The notes under the pieces: generated by a model
Database searches by the model: none
What the model saw: only the letters and a program-made list of their open reading frames with translations
What the model was told of the DNA's origin: nothing
Origin: a bacterium UBP4_UBA6127
GTDB lineage: Bacteria > UBP4 > UBA4092
Assembly: GCA_002428325.1 (NCBI GenBank)
Contig: DIVR01000039.1
Location: forward strand, 1 to 24,991
Length of the DNA stretch: 24,991 nt
Direction: 5' to 3'
In this document: positions 24,378 to 24,991 of the stretch, piece after piece
Numbering within the stretch: the first letter of the stretch is position 1
Layout: each line of letters starts with the position of its first letter
Position numbers and translations under genes: made by a program

Positions 24378-24991
24378 TTACTGAATGTAATTCAGTACCC
24401 AAATTTCTCTTTCTGAAGGAAGAGAATCTCGGGTGATTTCAATCTCTGTGTTATCAATGGATTTAACCGGGGTTTTCCCTGAAGTGAAGGTATCCAGAGT
24501 TGCCAGGGGAAATCCGCATTTATCAGTTTTATAATGCATGGGAATGACTACTTTGGGATTCAGTTGGTCCATAATCTTTTCTACATCGGCTGCATTGATG
24601 GTAAATAAACCGCCGATAGGGGGAAGCAAGACATCTACTGGTTTCAGGTAATCGGCATCTTTTTGCCTCAGCAGATGGCCTAAATCACCCAAGTGGCAGA
24701 TTCTGATTCCATCCACCTGAACAGAAAAGACGGTATTTCTCCCTCTTTCCGAACCATTGGATTTATCATGGAAAGTGGGGATTCCTTCAATTTTGATTCG
24801 CTTGATCACCTGGGCGCAAGGGGTTTTGACAATAATAGGTTTTCCCGGGACACCCTGGACCCAGCTGTGGTCAGGATGGTCATGGCTGGACAGGACAATA
24901 TCGGCTTTATCCTGGATGGGTTGATACCCTATTCCCCCGTTATAGCATCCGGGTTCGTAGGGGTCGAGGATGACAGTGGTGCCATCTTCGT
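24378..24991 (-). CDS. Metallo-beta-lactamase-fold hydrolase (5' end outside the window)
   Basis: The last 204 or so codons of an MBL-fold hydrolase, probably of the UlaG/UPF0173-like cytosolic group. Visible from the N-terminal side: LDPYEPGCYNGG, then the metal-binding motif SHDHPDH (HxHxDH), a later His in IPTFHDKSNG, the GDLGH segment with the bridging Asp, and the final metal His in VIPMHYKT. All canonical ligands of a binuclear metal site appear present. The frame stays open through the GTG at 24809 to the window edge; a start there would remove the metal motif, so the gene is cut by the window, not short. It converges with the propeller array and shares its bidirectional terminator. 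Substrate unknown. Confidence 0.88.
   Translation of the reverse strand, partial: EDGTTVILDPYEPGCYNGGIGYQPIQDKADIVLSSHDHPDHSWVQGVPGKPIIVKTPCAQVIKRIKIEGIPTFHDKSNGSERGRNTVFSVQVDGIRICHLGDLGHLLRQKDADYLKPVDVLLPPIGGLFTINAADVEKIMDQLNPKVVIPMHYKTDKCGFPLATLDTFTSGKTPVKSIDNTEIEITRDSLPSEREIWVLNYIQ

Noticed and set aside
24378..24809. Metallo-hydrolase starting at GTG 24809
   Set aside because: The frame continues upstream to the window edge and there encodes the HDHPDH metal-binding motif, so GTG 24809 is an internal valine.

Overview
The window looks like chromosomal DNA from a Gram-negative bacterium: it encodes a TolC-type outer-membrane channel with two periplasmic adaptors and several proteins with Sec signal peptides. 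Moderate GC, a gingipain-like (C25) protease and arrays of secreted repeat proteins would fit an uncultured or candidate phylum, but nothing here fixes the taxonomy. No phage, transposase or CRISPR array is visible.

Left part (1-6499): an OsmC-like protein on the plus strand converges on a minus-strand operon reading TolC > HlyD-type adaptor > second HlyD-type adaptor > MacB/FtsX-type permease (6024 down to 477). The first junction is an ATGA overlap and the later gaps are short. No ABC ATPase is present, so the permease would need one from elsewhere. The gene-free stretch 6025-6499 holds a plus-strand promoter with perfect -35 and -10 hexamers but a 19-bp spacer, a palindrome at its predicted start site, a possible tiny ORF and a long hairpin.

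Middle (6500-13104, all minus strand): an HGSNAT/DUF5009-type membrane acyltransferase, a large U32-family protein of the RNA-hydroxylation group with two identical palindromes upstream, a GNAT acetyltransferase, the 5'-truncated end of a secreted beta-rich protein, and an AT-rich gene for an alpha/alpha-toroid-like protein resembling a family I associate with Firmicutes. The toroid gene and the truncated remnant share a frame and are separated only by TAG-TTT-TAG, which looks like a recombination junction.

Right part (13105-24991): a tRNA-Ser(UGA) is flanked by two dyads built from the heptamer TGTAGAA, one upstream of the toroid gene and one over the predicted promoter of a 1498-residue secreted C25 peptidase. 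After a strong terminator come four tandem paralogous secreted proteins. Each consists of exactly eight repeats of about 53 residues and is predicted to be a closed eight-bladed beta-propeller. They are separated by exactly 44 bp each and joined by near-identical 123-bp blocks, and a second terminator with the same stem follows. The window ends in a metallo-beta-lactamase-fold hydrolase whose 5' end lies outside.

The most interesting region is the propeller array with its conserved ends and diverged interiors, next to a secreted protease. Next come the shared dyads around the tRNA and the possible small transcription unit at 6131-6452.
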